Assembly (NCBI GenBank): GCA_016700115.1
Contig: CP064999.1
Location: 62,001 to 126,000, forward strand
DNA from: Sphingobacteriales bacterium
GTDB lineage: Bacteria; Bacteroidota; Bacteroidia; Chitinophagales; UBA2359
Reading direction: 5' to 3'
Length of the DNA stretch: 64,000 nucleotides
Below, one piece after another: positions 62,912 through 64,000 of the stretch (positions within the stretch are counted from its first letter, which is position 1; each line of letters opens with the position of its first letter). The notes under the pieces are model-generated. The model was not told the origin of the DNA, searched no databases, and saw nothing but the letters and a program-made list of their open reading frames with translations. The position numbers and the translations under genes were made by a program.

Positions 62912-63550
62912 ATGTTAGAACTTTTACAAGAAGATGTTATCAAGCTGTTTATTGCCATTGCCATAGGTGCTGCAATTGGAGCCGAGCGCGAGTATAAAGA
63001 CAAATCGGCTGGATTCAGAACCATCACGCTGATCAGTTTCGCCTCTTGTCTTTTTACAATTCTGTCTTCAAAAATAGGTCCACCCAATGTACCCGACCGG
63101 ATAGCCGCAAATATTGTTACCGGTATCGGGTTTTTAGGTGCCGGCGCAATTTTCAAAGCTGATAACCGAATTGGAGGACTGACTACCGCAGCTACAATCT
63201 GGGTTTCGGCTGCAATGGGCATGTGCGTCGGCAGTGGTAATATACTATTAGCCTTTGAAGCACTTGGGCTGATTATGATTATCCTGTTGATATTTTGGTA
63301 TATAGAAATTATTATTGACAATGCTGCCGAAACAAATACCTATAAAATCACCTGCCAAAAAACGGATGAAGTTTTAATTATCTGCCACGATTTGCTGCAA
63401 AAACACAAAATCAAGGTGATTGATTACAAACTGCAGCGCTTTGAACATTTTTATGTCATGACCTTTACAACCAAAGGCAGAAAGGAAAACCACCGCAATT
63501 TTGTTCAAAATATGATTAACGAAGAAAGTGTAAAGGAGTTTGAGTATTAA
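62912..63550 (+). CDS. MgtC/SapB-family membrane protein
   Basis: A 212-residue protein from the ATG at 62912 (a TTG 21 bp upstream is in frame but less likely). It has four to five N-terminal helices with the family signature FIAIAIGAAIGAEREYKDKS, ISFASCLFTILSS, IVTGIGFLGAGAIFK and GLTTAATIWVSAAMGMCVG. A C-terminal cytoplasmic ACT-like region starts near residue 145 (TYKITCQKTDEVLIICHDLL). MgtC-like proteins are linked to magnesium limitation and regulation of F-type ATPase in Salmonella. The role here is inferred from the family only. Confidence 0.92.
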   Translation: MLELLQEDVIKLFIAIAIGAAIGAEREYKDKSAGFRTITLISFASCLFTILSSKIGPPNVPDRIAANIVTGIGFLGAGAIFKADNRIGGLTTAATIWVSAAMGMCVGSGNILLAFEALGLIMIILLIFWYIEIIIDNAAETNTYKITCQKTDEVLIICHDLLQKHKIKVIDYKLQRFEHFYVMTFTTKGRKENHRNFVQNMINEESVKEFEY

Positions 63551-63793
63551 CCCTTTTTCTTGGTTTTTTATCAAAATAACGGCAGCATACTATAATTGCC
63601 ATCGCCTTATTTGTCATTTTAACAGCCGCTCCTTTTTATCAAATCGGCCTGCTGCAAAAAATGTCAAATCACATATCGGTTTGTTCTGCACTGGTAATTA
63701 TTTTTATTTTTTTTAAAAAACAGAAAATATTTATTGTTTATCAATAAATAAGCACTATGTTTGCATCATAATTTAAACTTCAAAAGTTATATT
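63551..63793. other. Intergenic region at right side
   Basis: This 243-bp AT-rich stretch carries no obvious gene or terminator. It includes poly-T and poly-A runs at 63705-63720. Confidence 0.3.
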
Positions 63794-64000
63794 ATGAAAA
63801 GAATTCCAATAATTTTTCTTCAGGCAGTTGTCATAATAACCGGCATCGCCGCCCTAACCTTTATGCTATGGGAGCCTCATATTGAAGGCAGAAATATTGA
63901 TTCTACACTTTTTGAGATTTACTTCAAAGACCCATTTCTGATTTATGTGTATATCGCTTCAATGTCTTTTTTTGGGGGGTTGTATCAGGTATTTAAACTG
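63794..64000 (+). CDS. DUF2975-type membrane protein, 3' end outside the window
   Basis: The reading frame from the ATG at 63794 stays open to the window end (at least 69 residues). It starts MKRIPIIFLQAVVIITGIAA with one hydrophobic helix, and continues LWEPHIEGRNIDSTLFEIYF and PFLIYVYIASMSFFGGLYQV, the pattern of DUF2975 small membrane proteins. Function is unknown. Relatives often sit next to a small HTH regulator, which would be beyond the edge. The gene is partial at its C-terminus only. Confidence 0.75.
   Translation, partial: MKRIPIIFLQAVVIITGIAALTFMLWEPHIEGRNIDSTLFEIYFKDPFLIYVYIASMSFFGGLYQVFKL

Overview
The window looks like chromosomal DNA of a member of the Bacteroidota, probably a free-living or wastewater-type lineage near the Saprospiria/Chitinophagia; the genus is not determinable from the sequence. 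The evidence is the type IX secretion/gliding gene set (gldB, porU, two porP/sprF-like genes, gldJ), several secreted proteins with C-terminal T9SS sorting domains, a DUF5916/CBM9 outer-membrane protein, weak Shine-Dalgarno sites, and repeated matches to the Bacteroidota promoter -7 element TAnnTTTG. The best promoter is that of the OmpA gene: TTTG, 19 nt, TATATTTG.

Layout. 1-9.4 kb: a short HicB-like antitoxin at the left edge, a large secreted M43 metalloprotease, a split-MetH homocysteine methyltransferase module, GldB, and a biotin carboxylase/BCCP fusion. 9.5-18.9 kb: a DUF5916 protein, a C39-peptidase ABC exporter, a MoxR-DUF58-secreted protein operon, a rhomboid protease and purine nucleoside phosphorylase. 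19-24.8 kb: an OmpA/TSP3 outer-membrane protein, a candidate small RNA, two small lipoproteins, a 42-bp palindromic repeat array and a CNNM/CBS protein. 24.8-31.8 kb: the T9SS core block porU, porP/sprF, gldJ. 31.8-40.4 kb: a LexA-like regulator, a frameshifted IS4-family element, a T9SS cargo protein, a second PorP/SprF, an orphan 2-oxoacid oxidoreductase alpha subunit, and a thioredoxin-like gene broken by an apparent one-base deletion. 40.4-49.4 kb: mostly minus-strand housekeeping genes (pcp, crcB, a WecA-like transferase, a glycosyltransferase, RNase G, a 30-residue COX24/mS38-type ribosomal mini-protein, a TPR protein, HU, a NdpA-like nucleoid protein) and a tRNA-Ala. 49.5-58.6 kb: accessory DNA with two more T9SS cargo proteins, a 21-bp array, a small lipoprotein, a VOC protein, two MITE-like copies flanking a second 42-bp array, a di-haem cytochrome lipoprotein and an ECF sigma factor with two tandem promoters. 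58.6-64 kb: TPR lipoprotein, rmuC, aroE, a crotonase, MgtC/SapB and a truncated DUF2975-type gene.

How it fits together. PorU, PorP/SprF, GldJ and GldB belong to the secretion and gliding apparatus. The M43 protease, the kelch-like protein and the two other sorting-domain proteins are its probable cargo. No complete new enzymatic or defence system was found. The least explained structure is the family of short palindromic tandem arrays at three loci, with exact periods of 42, 42 and 21 bp. One of these arrays lies between two copies of a ~325-bp element with terminal inverted repeats.
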